The notes under the pieces were generated by a model. That model was not told the DNA's origin, made no database searches, and worked only from the letters and a program-made list of their open reading frames with translations. A program made the translations under genes and the position numbers. A DNA stretch of 64,000 bases from Coprothermobacter proteolyticus DSM 5265 (GTDB taxonomy: Bacteria > Coprothermobacterota > Coprothermobacteria > Coprothermobacterales > Coprothermobacteraceae). Where the stretch lies: the NCBI RefSeq assembly GCF_000020945.1, contig NC_011295.1:992001-1056000 (forward strand), read 5' to 3'. Shown one piece after another: positions 43,524 through 51,300 of the stretch (positions are counted from its first letter, which is position 1; each line of letters starts with the position of its first letter).

Positions 43524-43937
43524 ATGGTGGAAGACACAGCACCCACACAACGAGAAGAAGATATCATAGAAGCTATTTATCGCAACCCACACAGGGACCA
43601 AGGTGTTACTGTTTCCGAACTATGTAAAGCTTTGGTGTTGGCAAAACCAACGGTTAGCTTAATGGTAAAAAAGCTGCAGGAAAAAGGGCTAGTTACAAGA
43701 GAACCTTACAAAAAGATTTTCCTAACTAAGCAGGGTACTGAAAAGGCAAAAGCCATCTTAAGGAGACATGAAGCAATAAAAGAAATACTCATTAAGAGCG
43801 GTACCCCTGAGGATATTGCAGAACTGGATGCCTGCAAAATGGAACATTTTCTACACACTGAAACGCTAGAAGCTCTTATGAACTCCCTTTTCGATCCCAA
43901 GGAGAAAGAAAGACATAATAAAAAACAGCCGATATAA
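43524..43937 (+). CDS. DtxR/MntR-type metal-dependent regulator
   Basis: The 137-residue protein has a winged helix (VTVSELCKALVLAKPTVSLMVKKLQEKGLV) followed by the DtxR dimer domain, with DIAELDACKMEHFLHTETLEAL, where the A-C-x-x-E-H string gives metal ligands. No C-terminal SH3 domain is present, as in MntR. It would sense Fe2+ or Mn2+ and might control feoAB, but no shared operator was found. TAAAAT nine bases before the ATG and the absence of a ribosome site suggest a leaderless or very short leader mRNA. Its 3' end overlaps the broken MFS gene. Confidence 0.82.
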   Translation: MVEDTAPTQREEDIIEAIYRNPHRDQGVTVSELCKALVLAKPTVSLMVKKLQEKGLVTREPYKKIFLTKQGTEKAKAILRRHEAIKEILIKSGTPEDIAELDACKMEHFLHTETLEALMNSLFDPKEKERHNKKQPI

Positions 43938-45110
43938 AATACAGAACCATGGCTGCATAGAAAGAGTAGGAATACCCTCTGTATTGAATTATGTAACCAG
44001 CGATTAGCGAACCCTAACGCACGTGATAGATTGTCCCCCATGCTCATAAGCCCGTTGGTTATAGTTCTAAAATGCACAGGCGTTATTCTCCATATTAAAC
44101 TGCTGAGAAACCGGTGTAGACATGTTCATGAGGGCTTGCCTAATAAGAAAAGATGGTATAGCGTATGCCAGAGAACCGGCTTTTGCGAGAATAAACATGA
44201 ACGGCAAAGAGAAAAGCTCTGTGATTACTACTGTACGTACCTTGCCGAGGCGTCTCACTACTAGTGGAACTAATAACATTCCAGCCGCCGTGGCCAACTG
44301 ACCAAGAGTGTAGATGAGCCCAATCTGAGGACCGGGTAAAGTGAAAATATCCTTAAAGTAGAGATTCATGAATGGAATAATCAAACTTGCGCCGAGACCA
44401 ACTAAAGTTCTTGGTACAATGAGCACGATAAGTAAAGGCGTAAACCCACGAAGGCTCCCAAGTCGCTCTCTGGTGAAAGGATTGCTCAGTGATATTCGCA
44501 ATGAAGTATGCACCTTTAAGGTTACGATCACCATGCCCAAGGAAGCACACAAAACACCAGTCCACATGATTCCCCTATAAAGGGCAATAGGATCTCTTAC
44601 ACCCAGGAAACCAGAGATAAATGTGAGAAAAGAACCACCAGCAAAAGCAAAGGTGTGTAATGCATTGTTCAAGGAAAAAAGTTCATTCCTGTACTCCTCT
44701 TTGGTGTGGTCCATAATAAAAGGGGAAATTCCTATCATGAACAAAGCATCTGCCGTCCCCAAAAGCCCCCCTAATAATACCAACATGGGAACTGACTTTG
44801 TTAGGAGGATTAAAACCTGGACTGCGACAGCAAGGCCCATGGCAGTTAGAAAGTTATAGCGGTAACCTATTCTGTTTATTATCAGGGCAGCTGGTATGGT
44901 CATTAACACGGACCCAAATGAACGTGCACTTAGCACCGTGCCAATCACAGACTGAGTAAAACCAATTTCAGATAAGTACAAGTTAAAAACTGTGAAGTAA
45001 AACGAAAAACCCATGAAATACAAAAAACTAGCAACAGAAAACCATAGCAGCGGCGCAGGATTCTCTGTTAGCGCTGTTCTGTATCTTCTTAGGGCGGCGA
45101 TAATTTGCAT
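43876..45110 (-). pseudogene. MFS transporter broken by two frameshifts
   Basis: The intact frame runs from ATG 45110 to a stop at 44067 and ends abruptly in ENNACAF after ten helices. In the next frame the text continues as TPVHFRTITNGLMSMGDNLSRALG, and in the third frame as SLIAGYIIQYRGYSYSFYAAMVLYFISAVFYY to a stop at 43876. Together these give the last two helices of a normal 12-helix MFS protein. One extra base is needed near 44083 and one at the GGG around 44013. Either the gene is decaying or the sequence has two errors. TATAAT lies seven bases before the ATG. The restored 3' end would overlap the DtxR gene by about 60 bases. Confidence 0.75.
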
Positions 45111-45163
45111 TAACCTTATTATACATTTCATATTTGATCAACCATGGTGTAAAATGTAAAAGT

Positions 45164-45179
45164 GAATGTATAAATATTC
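45164..45179. promoter_or_regulatory. Possible ARG-box-like inverted repeat
   Basis: GAAT (45164-45167) and ATTC (45176-45179) flank an AT-rich centre just upstream of argR, over a possible -10 (TATAAA). The spacing is wider than the classical ARG box, so this is only suggestive of autoregulation. Confidence 0.3.
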
Positions 45180-45198
45180 CTAATATAGGAGGTACACC

Positions 45199-45669
45199 AT
45201 GGAACGGAGCAAGAGAACTACAGCGGAAAGACTTAAGACGCTTCGAGAGATCATCAAGACAGAACCTACATCTACCCAGCAGGAGTTAGTGGAGAAATTA
45301 AAGCAAGCTGGGTTTAAAGTCACCCAAAGTACAGTATCAAGGGACCTCAAAAAAATAGGAGCAATGAAAGTATTCTTACCTGATGGTACCTACGAGTATA
45401 CCTTGCCTGAGGCAACCTCACTGACTATTGACGAACGCATTGTAACCATTGTAAAGAAAAGTATTTTGGACATGCAGTACCGCTCCCCCATATTGGTTAT
45501 AAAAACGGTACCCGGTACAGCAAGAAGCGTAGCGCGTGCTATAGATTCCTTGCAGCTAAAGAAAGCCATTGGGAGCATAGCTGGTGATGATACGGTCTTT
45601 GTTCTTGCTCAAGATGATGTAGGAGCGTTCGAGATAAAGGAGAAATTGCATGATATAATGGAAAAGTAG
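45199..45669 (+). CDS. argR: Arginine repressor ArgR/AhrC
   Basis: The 156-residue protein has the ArgR winged helix (STQQELVEKLKQAGFKVTQSTVSRDLKKIGAMKV) and the C-terminal hexamerisation and arginine-binding domain, with PGTARSVARAID and GSIAGDDTVFVLAQD containing the G-D-D arginine contact. It regulates arginine metabolism. TAGGAGGTACACC is a full ribosome site. It lies alone between the MFS pseudogene and the EF-G-like gene; no arg biosynthesis genes are in the window. Confidence 0.93.
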   Translation: MERSKRTTAERLKTLREIIKTEPTSTQQELVEKLKQAGFKVTQSTVSRDLKKIGAMKVFLPDGTYEYTLPEATSLTIDERIVTIVKKSILDMQYRSPILVIKTVPGTARSVARAIDSLQLKKAIGSIAGDDTVFVLAQDDVGAFEIKEKLHDIMEK

Positions 45670-45709
45670 AATGTGTTAACAAAGCCTTAAAAAATGGAGG
45701 TTTTCCGGT

Positions 45710-47698
45710 ATGGGGTTATCTGAAAAAACGATTACTGTTGCTGTAGTGGGGTCAGTAAAGAGTGGTAAAACAACTCTTGTAGAGAACCTATTAGCAAAGG
45801 CAGGGGTGATCGACAAACCAGGCAAGGTCGAGTCGAAAAACACTGTGAGCGACTTTGATCCCTTTGAACAGGAGAGACAGATTTCCATCAACCTGACAGT
45901 GGAACCACTAGTTTGGAAAAATGTAAAAATCAATTTTTTAGATACACCAGGTTTCTTGGACTTCAAAATGGATTCCATGTCAGCAATCAAGTTTTCTGAC
46001 GCAGTCCTATTCGTGGTGGACGGTTCATCTGACATCGGTGTTACTACAGAAATGCTTTGGGATTATTACCTAAACCTTGAACAAAAGAAACCGGCATTAT
46101 TTTTCCTAAATAAGATGGATAAGGCCGAGGCAGATCAAAGTAGAGTAGTTGATCAAATACGTTCACTACTCTCCAATAGAGCTGCACCTTTATCTGTACA
46201 CGCTAATGATAAAGTTGTTAGCGTCTTCGACGACTTATCAGGCTTACCAGAGGAATTGAGAAACGCTGCAGCTGAGTACAAAGAAATGGTTCTAGATGCA
46301 GTGGCAGAAGCTGATGATGTTGTATTAGAAAAGTACTTGTCCGGAGAAGAGATTACCCAGGAGGAGCTTAGCAGGTGCTTCAAGAGTGCCATGGCAAACG
46401 GAAATTTCTTCCCAATAATGGCAGGCTCATGCATCAATGATAGCGGCCTAGAGAATGTTCTGGATTTCCTTTCAGAGAATGTATCTCCTCTACCTGTGTC
46501 TGATTTTCCTAATGCTGACACCGTGGGCATAGTCCTGAAAACTTATATGGACCCTTATGTGGGTCGCATAAGCGTTATAAAGATGCTGAAGGGATCACTA
46601 ACTACGGGATCTCAGCTCTGGAATCCAGACACAGAACAGTTGATAACCATACCCAAGGTTTCATTCATCGTGGGTAAGAAAATAGTCGATGCAGAAACAG
46701 TTGCGGCTCCCGACATCGGCGCCATAGTTAAGGTAGAGGAATTGGCAACTAACTCTGTACTCTGTACACCCAACGTGAAAGTGGATGTACCACGCCTTGA
46801 TGTACCACAACCACTTCTTCCAAAAGCCATTGAACCTAAAACAAAATCAGACCAGGAGAAGTTGCTAAGTAGCTTACATAAGATACAAACAGAAGATCCT
46901 TCCTTCATAGTTTTCTACGATCGCGAAATGAAGCAAACAGTTATCGAAGTTCAAGGAGAAATGCAGTTGAACGCAATATTAGGAAAACTACATGATCGCT
47001 ATCACGTTGAAGTGACTTTGGCACCACGAGAAGTACCTTATAGAGAAACCATAAAAGGGCGAGCGCAAGCCCAGGGTAGATACGTAAAGCAAACGGGCGG
47101 TCACGGCCAGTACGGAGTAGTGTTCATAGAAATTTGGCCTACTGAAAGATCAGCTGGCTACGAATTTGAAGATGCCATTTTTGGAGGAGCCATACCCAAC
47201 AACTACATACCTTCGGTAGATAAAGGCATACGTGAGCGTATGAGCAAAGGCGTTATTGCCGGATACCCCGTTGTTGATGTACACGTAAAGTTGTTCGACG
47301 GAAAGTACCACCCAGTAGATTCTTCAGATATGGCTTTCCAAATTGCTGGATCTTTAGCATTCCAAGAAGCTTTCATGAACGCAAAGCCCATTCTTCTGGA
47401 ACCCATTTACAAAATCACCATTAAAGTTCCAGAGGAATTGGTAGGTGACATAATGGGTGACATAAATGCTCGCAGAGGTAGAGTCCTTGGAATCAGTGCT
47501 GAAGGAAAATGGCAAGTCATCACCGCTGAAGTGCCTTACGCAGAGATTATTGAGTATGCTAAAGATTTTATGTCCATTACCGGAGGGCGTGGCATCTACA
47601 ACACGGAATTTGTACGTTACGAAGAAGTACCACCCAACATTGCTGAACAAATCATCGAAAAGCGGAAAGCCATATTAGAAAAAGAAAAAGCAGAATAA
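45710..47698 (+). CDS. Non-canonical EF-G-like GTPase (EF-G2 type)
   Basis: The 662-residue protein has the EF-G domain order: G domain with GSVKSGKTTLVENLL (P-loop), ERQISINLTV (switch I), DTPGFLDFKMD (switch II) and LNKMDKA; then domains II-V, with GHGQYGVVFIEIWP in IV and MGDINARRGRVLGI in V. The switch II His of canonical EF-G (DTPGHVDF) is Phe here, and switch I lacks the GIT form. That is seen in the EF-G2/FusA2 branch, whose role is unclear. It should bind GTP, but hydrolysis by the usual His mechanism is doubtful. A GGAGG site precedes the ATG by about 12 bases. Confidence 0.85.
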   Translation: MGLSEKTITVAVVGSVKSGKTTLVENLLAKAGVIDKPGKVESKNTVSDFDPFEQERQISINLTVEPLVWKNVKINFLDTPGFLDFKMDSMSAIKFSDAVLFVVDGSSDIGVTTEMLWDYYLNLEQKKPALFFLNKMDKAEADQSRVVDQIRSLLSNRAAPLSVHANDKVVSVFDDLSGLPEELRNAAAEYKEMVLDAVAEADDVVLEKYLSGEEITQEELSRCFKSAMANGNFFPIMAGSCINDSGLENVLDFLSENVSPLPVSDFPNADTVGIVLKTYMDPYVGRISVIKMLKGSLTTGSQLWNPDTEQLITIPKVSFIVGKKIVDAETVAAPDIGAIVKVEELATNSVLCTPNVKVDVPRLDVPQPLLPKAIEPKTKSDQEKLLSSLHKIQTEDPSFIVFYDREMKQTVIEVQGEMQLNAILGKLHDRYHVEVTLAPREVPYRETIKGRAQAQGRYVKQTGGHGQYGVVFIEIWPTERSAGYEFEDAIFGGAIPNNYIPSVDKGIRERMSKGVIAGYPVVDVHVKLFDGKYHPVDSSDMAFQIAGSLAFQEAFMNAKPILLEPIYKITIKVPEELVGDIMGDINARRGRVLGISAEGKWQVITAEVPYAEIIEYAKDFMSITGGRGIYNTEFVRYEEVPPNIAEQIIEKRKAILEKEKAE

Positions 47699-47726
47699 AA
47701 GGTTTTTCACCAAAAAAGTAAACCCG

Positions 47727-47760
47727 TACCCGTATACCCCGTGGGGTATACGGGTATAAT
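47727..47760 (+). promoter_or_regulatory. CsoR/CstR-type palindromic operator at the disulfide oxidoreductase promoter
   Basis: TACCCGTATACCCC (47727-47740) and GGGGTATACGGGTA (47743-47756) are perfect 14-base arms around GT. The right arm runs into TATAAT (47755-47760), so a bound repressor would cover the -10. The core TATACCCC-GT-GGGGTATA closely resembles the palindrome at the csoR-type gene (51242-51266). Confidence 0.65.
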
Positions 47761-47794
47761 AATTTACGGAGTTATTAAAGTAGGAGGTGCCTGC

Positions 47795-48496
47795 ATGGCA
47801 ATTTTGAAAGAATCTGACAAAAAAGAGGTCCAAAAAAGACTCGCTGTCATGAACAAAACAGTAAAGGTAATTACATTTTTACCTGAAAGTGATATTATCG
47901 TGCCCGGACGTCGTGAATGTATGTACTGCAACGAAGTAAAAGAACTTATGTCAGATCTTGTGGCTACAACTGATAAACTTTCCTTAGTTTTGATCGACCC
48001 ACTAAAGCAACCTGAAACTGCTCAAGAATACGGCCTAAAGAAAGATTCGCTCGGTTTCATGTACCCAGCGATAACATTCTCTGTCTTGGAAGATGATGGA
48101 CAAGAAAAACACTACAACATTTGGTTCTATGGCATTCCTGCCGGATACGAGTTTGCAACACTTCTGGACGACATCATACTGCTTTCAACAGGTAATGTGA
48201 AACTTAATAAAGCTTTGCTACCTCAACTGGCTGCCATAAACACTAAGGTTACAATGGATGTGTTCGTAACACCTACGTGCCCCTATTGCCCCAAAGCAGT
48301 CTTCACAGCTCACCAGTTTGCTTATTTCAACCCAAATTTCACAGGAAATATGATAGAAGCCAGCGAGTTTGAAGAACTTACAAACCGCTGGAACGTCTAC
48401 GGTGTTCCAAAGACTGTCATAAACGAAAAAATAGAGGTGGAAGGTGCCGTACCAGAGAACCTGATGCTTGACTACGTCAAAAACGCACTACTCTGA
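47795..48496 (+). CDS. Protein disulfide oxidoreductase, two thioredoxin folds
   Basis: The 233-residue protein (glutaredoxin-like PDO family) has two thioredoxin domains with CMYC at 42-45 and CPYC at 162-165. PDO proteins are typical of thermophiles, where they make, reduce or shuffle disulfides in cytoplasmic proteins, often with thioredoxin reductase. ATG 47795 follows AGGAGGTGCC. The promoter overlaps a perfect palindromic operator, so expression is presumably induced by thiol, persulfide or metal stress. A terminator follows at 48526. Confidence 0.88.
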   Translation: MAILKESDKKEVQKRLAVMNKTVKVITFLPESDIIVPGRRECMYCNEVKELMSDLVATTDKLSLVLIDPLKQPETAQEYGLKKDSLGFMYPAITFSVLEDDGQEKHYNIWFYGIPAGYEFATLLDDIILLSTGNVKLNKALLPQLAAINTKVTMDVFVTPTCPYCPKAVFTAHQFAYFNPNFTGNMIEASEFEELTNRWNVYGVPKTVINEKIEVEGAVPENLMLDYVKNALL

Positions 48497-48525
48497 ATAA
48501 CAACAAGAAACATTAAGAATATAAG

Positions 48526-48557
48526 AAGGCTCCCAGTTTGCTTCTGGGAGCCTTTTT
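48526..48557. terminator. Bidirectional intrinsic terminator
   Basis: AAGGCTCCCAG (48526-48536) pairs with CTGGGAGCCTT (48544-48554) over a seven-base loop, followed by T-rich text on the right and A-rich on the left. It serves the disulfide oxidoreductase gene and the converging flavodoxin-like operon. Confidence 0.9.
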
Positions 48558-48572
48558 ATATTCCTGTGATCA

Positions 48573-49082
48573 TTAGCACTGACGAGCTATTTCTTTTATG
48601 CGGTTAGATAATGTCCAAACCTTCTCGGTGTCTACATTGTCCACTGAATGAGGATCCTCACCCATGATTTGAAACAGTTCTTGAATATTTGACTTTTCTT
48701 CTTCGGTAAGCTGATCTAGATCTACAGCCCCTGGGAAATTGGCAAGAGCCAAAGGAGGCCTATCAAATAGACCCAAGTACTGTCGGACATAGATGGGTCC
48801 GCCTATTTTTCCACCATTCCATGTTCTCTCGTCTTCGATGAGACTGATAGCCACACCGGCCCACATTCTTCCATAAAGATCACTTCTGTGTGTCTGTATA
48901 AACTCCAACATGTCTGGATTTAATTTGTGATTGTACACCCCGGCAACGAAGACAATGGCATCTCCCCAAAAAGACTCCACTTGTTCCACCGATTGAGCTT
49001 CACCATCAAGTGCTTCAGCAATGGCTTCAGCATAACGCTTTGAAGCTCCATGCCTGCTAACATAAATCACCTGTACCTGCAT
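48573..49082 (-). CDS. Flavodoxin-fold protein
   Basis: The 169-residue protein has a flavodoxin-like fold, with the FMN loop seen as YVSRHGASKRYAEAIAEAL and later GDAIVFVAGVYNHKLNPDML and WAGVAISLIEDERTW. It resembles the HemG/flavodoxin_5 group. It may donate electrons to the sulfur or Fe-S proteins encoded just upstream (49085 on), with which it shares an operon with a two-base gap. The first P-loop residue run differs from the S/T-x-T-G-N-T of classical flavodoxin, so FMN binding should be tested. Confidence 0.7.
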   Translation of the reverse strand: MQVQVIYVSRHGASKRYAEAIAEALDGEAQSVEQVESFWGDAIVFVAGVYNHKLNPDMLEFIQTHRSDLYGRMWAGVAISLIEDERTWNGGKIGGPIYVRQYLGLFDRPPLALANFPGAVDLDQLTEEEKSNIQELFQIMGEDPHSVDNVDTEKVWTLSNRIKEIARQC

Positions 49083-49084
49083 CT

Positions 49085-49729
49085 CTAAAGATCACCCCTT
49101 CCCTGATTTACTACTTCAATGTCTTTTACTCCGGGCAAGTCAGAGACTTTTTCTTTTATCTCATCGATAATTTCCTGCAAATAGGGATCATCGTGAGCAA
49201 AGGAGATTTCTATTCTGACTTTCCCATCGTCAACTCCAATGTATTTTACACGCTTCAAAGACACTATGTCCAAACCCTGAGGCGGGTAAATCACATGGTA
49301 AAGTTCCTCCCGCACTAAATCGGAGCTAAGTTCTTCTTCAGGAAGACGACCCGTTTTTCTAAGATAGTCCTTGATAGCCGCTCTTAAACCGTCCACAGCA
49401 AGCACTGAACAATGGTACTTAACAGGAGGAAGTCCTCCAAGTTCCTGGACTGCCTCTGTCCACTTGATGGACAGTGCTTCTTCTAAGGTCTTCCCTTTCG
49501 CCAAATCAGTAACAATGGAAGCTGTAGCTATGTTGCTGGCACAACCGTAAGATTCAAATTTTATGTCCTCGATGACATCGTTGTTTATCTTCAAATAAAT
49601 GGCTATCTGATCCCCACATGCGGGGCTTCCCACAAGAGCTTCCGCATCAGGATTTTCTATAACCCCTTGGTTATGTGGGTTTTTAAAATGTTCAATTACT
49701 TTAGGATTGTATTTTATCGACATGCTCAA
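49085..49729 (-). CDS. IscU-type Fe-S scaffold fused to a MIP18/SufT-like domain
   Basis: The 214-residue protein has an N-terminal IscU domain with the three scaffold cysteines at C38 (SPACGDQIAI), C63 (YGCASNIA) and C107 (YHCSVLAVDGL), and a C-terminal MIP18/DUF59 domain at about 136-211 (LVREELYHVIYPPQGLDIVSLKRVKYIG). MIP18-family proteins (PaaD, SufT) help Fe-S maturation. I do not recall seeing IscU and MIP18 fused; the fusion suggests assembly and transfer in one polypeptide. It follows the NifS-like gene immediately. Confidence 0.8.
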   Translation of the reverse strand: MSMSIKYNPKVIEHFKNPHNQGVIENPDAEALVGSPACGDQIAIYLKINNDVIEDIKFESYGCASNIATASIVTDLAKGKTLEEALSIKWTEAVQELGGLPPVKYHCSVLAVDGLRAAIKDYLRKTGRLPEEELSSDLVREELYHVIYPPQGLDIVSLKRVKYIGVDDGKVRIEISFAHDDPYLQEIIDEIKEKVSDLPGVKDIEVVNQGRGDL

Positions 49730-49730
49730 A

Positions 49731-50915
49731 TCACTCCTTATAAACCTTTGGTGCTAACGGACTAATCTTGCGAAGCTTTGCCACAATACCTGGAATTACT
49801 TCCAAGAATTTGTCTACTTCTTCATCAGTGGTGGTCCACGTAAAGGTCATCCTGATGGCACCGTGAGCCCTTTCATAGTCTCCGTACATGGCAAGTATGA
49901 CGTGGTTTGCCTCTAAGAATGGATTTGCACAGGCGGAGCCAGTATCCACCGTTATATCTTCCATATCCAGGTACATCTCCACTGATTCGCCTTCCACATA
50001 TCTAAAGGTGAGACAGACATTGCTAGGCGACCTTAAGTCCCCCTCAGGACCGTTTAGCAATGTTTCTGGAACCAGTTCCATGGTTTCATTGATCAAACGA
50101 TTGCGTATGTGTTTCATGTGTTCTATCTTCTGTTCCAATCCGTCTTGCATAAGCTCCAATGCTTTTGCAGCACCCACAATGGATGGCACGTCAGGGGTAC
50201 CAGGGACAATTCTCGAATAAGCCTGACTACCGTATATGGGACCTTTTACAGGTACGCCTTTTTTCACCCACAAGGCCGTGACACCTTTTGGACCATGTAT
50301 TCTTTCTATGCTGGCCGTAATAATGTCAGCATAGGGTGCTAAAGCAAGATCTGCCAATCTTCCCAAAGCCCAGGTCAAATCATAATGAATAAGCACTTCT
50401 GGGTTTACGTCCCTAATAATCTTACTAATATCCTTAACCGGTTGAATAGTACCTACCATGTAGTTCACAGCAGCCATGGTTACAAGCACTGTGTCTTTTC
50501 CAAGACTCTCACTTAGCGCATCTAAATCCACTAAGCCGTTTGAATCCACCGGTAAGTAAGTAACCTTGATTTTCCCGAGCTTCTCAAGTTGCTTCACCAA
50601 ATCCATGGTAGTTCCGTGTTCAATAGACGTTGTTATGACGTGGGGAACCGTACCACTTTCAACGTTATTAAGTACACCCTGGATGGCAATGTTATTGGCC
50701 ACAGCGTGGCTGGGTGCAAAGTGAACCTCGTCAGGTTTTCCTCCAAAGAACTTTGCGTAAGCCATCTGGCTGTTCTCAATAGCTTCTGCTGCCGTAGTTC
50801 CGGTATAGGTAAAGGAAGACGGGGCCCAGTACTTCTCGGTCCACCATGGTATCATTTCATCAATAACACTTTTATCCACATAAGTGGATCTGCAGTGGTC
50901 AAAATAAGCTCTCAC
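49731..50915 (-). CDS. NifS/IscS-like class V aminotransferase without the PLP lysine
   Basis: The 394-residue protein is full-length NifS/IscS in layout, with IEH (H100, PLP-stacking His), HYD (D179, pyridine-N Asp), and the persulfide-carrying Cys in DTGSACANP (C329). The PLP-lysine site, normally S-x-H-K, reads SIERIHGPKG, so the lysine position is Arg (R205) and the His is Glu. The usual Gln after the Asp is also absent (D-L-T-W). Without the Schiff-base lysine it cannot be a normal cysteine desulfurase; the Archaeoglobus fulgidus IscS is a known comparable case. GTG 50915 is chosen from AGAGAGGAG about 11 bases upstream and family N-terminus. Confidence 0.8.
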   Translation of the reverse strand: MRAYFDHCRSTYVDKSVIDEMIPWWTEKYWAPSSFTYTGTTAAEAIENSQMAYAKFFGGKPDEVHFAPSHAVANNIAIQGVLNNVESGTVPHVITTSIEHGTTMDLVKQLEKLGKIKVTYLPVDSNGLVDLDALSESLGKDTVLVTMAAVNYMVGTIQPVKDISKIIRDVNPEVLIHYDLTWALGRLADLALAPYADIITASIERIHGPKGVTALWVKKGVPVKGPIYGSQAYSRIVPGTPDVPSIVGAAKALELMQDGLEQKIEHMKHIRNRLINETMELVPETLLNGPEGDLRSPSNVCLTFRYVEGESVEMYLDMEDITVDTGSACANPFLEANHVILAMYGDYERAHGAIRMTFTWTTTDEEVDKFLEVIPGIVAKLRKISPLAPKVYKE

Positions 50916-50954
50916 CTGCTCATACACTCCTCTCTGATTTACATACACATTGTT

Positions 50955-51221
50955 TTACTTACTTGTTTTTTCAATCAGGACCTGCAAAGCTTTTGATAGT
51001 TCTTCGCTGCCCTTCTCGGGTAAGCATTTAGCCATACGGTCTCGGACCATAAGAGAAACTATTTTCTTCATAAGCCCCTGCACAGCAGCAATTTGAGTAG
51101 CGACCTCAGTGCAGCAAACACCATCAGAAAGCATGCGTTCCACCGCAGAAAGTTGCCCTACAGCTGTTTTAACCATTTGAAGTACTTCATCTCCATAAGC
51201 AGGTCCGTCATTTGTTTTCAT
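50955..51221 (-). CDS. CsoR/CstR-family repressor
   Basis: The 88-residue all-helical repressor belongs to the CsoR family. Its metal triad C-H-C reads Cys36 (with Cys37 adjacent), Arg62 in place of His, and Cys66 (VRDRMAKCL). Loss of His and retention of two Cys is the pattern of CstR, which senses persulfides rather than Cu(I). It is the first gene of an operon with the NifS-like, IscU-MIP18 and flavodoxin proteins, and its promoter has a perfect palindrome. A GGTGAT site is the likely ribosome site. Identity to CstR is inferred, not proven. Confidence 0.78.
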   Translation of the reverse strand: MKTNDGPAYGDEVLQMVKTAVGQLSAVERMLSDGVCCTEVATQIAAVQGLMKKIVSLMVRDRMAKCLPEKGSEELSKALQVLIEKTSK

Positions 51222-51241
51222 AGAAGCATCACCAAAAATAT

Positions 51242-51266
51242 TATACCCCCCATGGAGGGGGGTATA
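51242..51266 (-). promoter_or_regulatory. Operator-promoter of the CsoR/CstR-type gene
   Basis: TATACCCCCC (51242-51251) and GGGGGGTATA (51257-51266) are perfect 10-base arms with a five-base centre. On the minus strand the operator runs into TATAAT as the -10. The candidate -35, GTATAT, is 18 bases upstream. This C/G-tract palindrome is the form used by CsoR/CstR-family repressors. Confidence 0.75.
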
Positions 51267-51300
51267 TACAACAGATGAGCGCTGTTTAAACTCCAGATTA

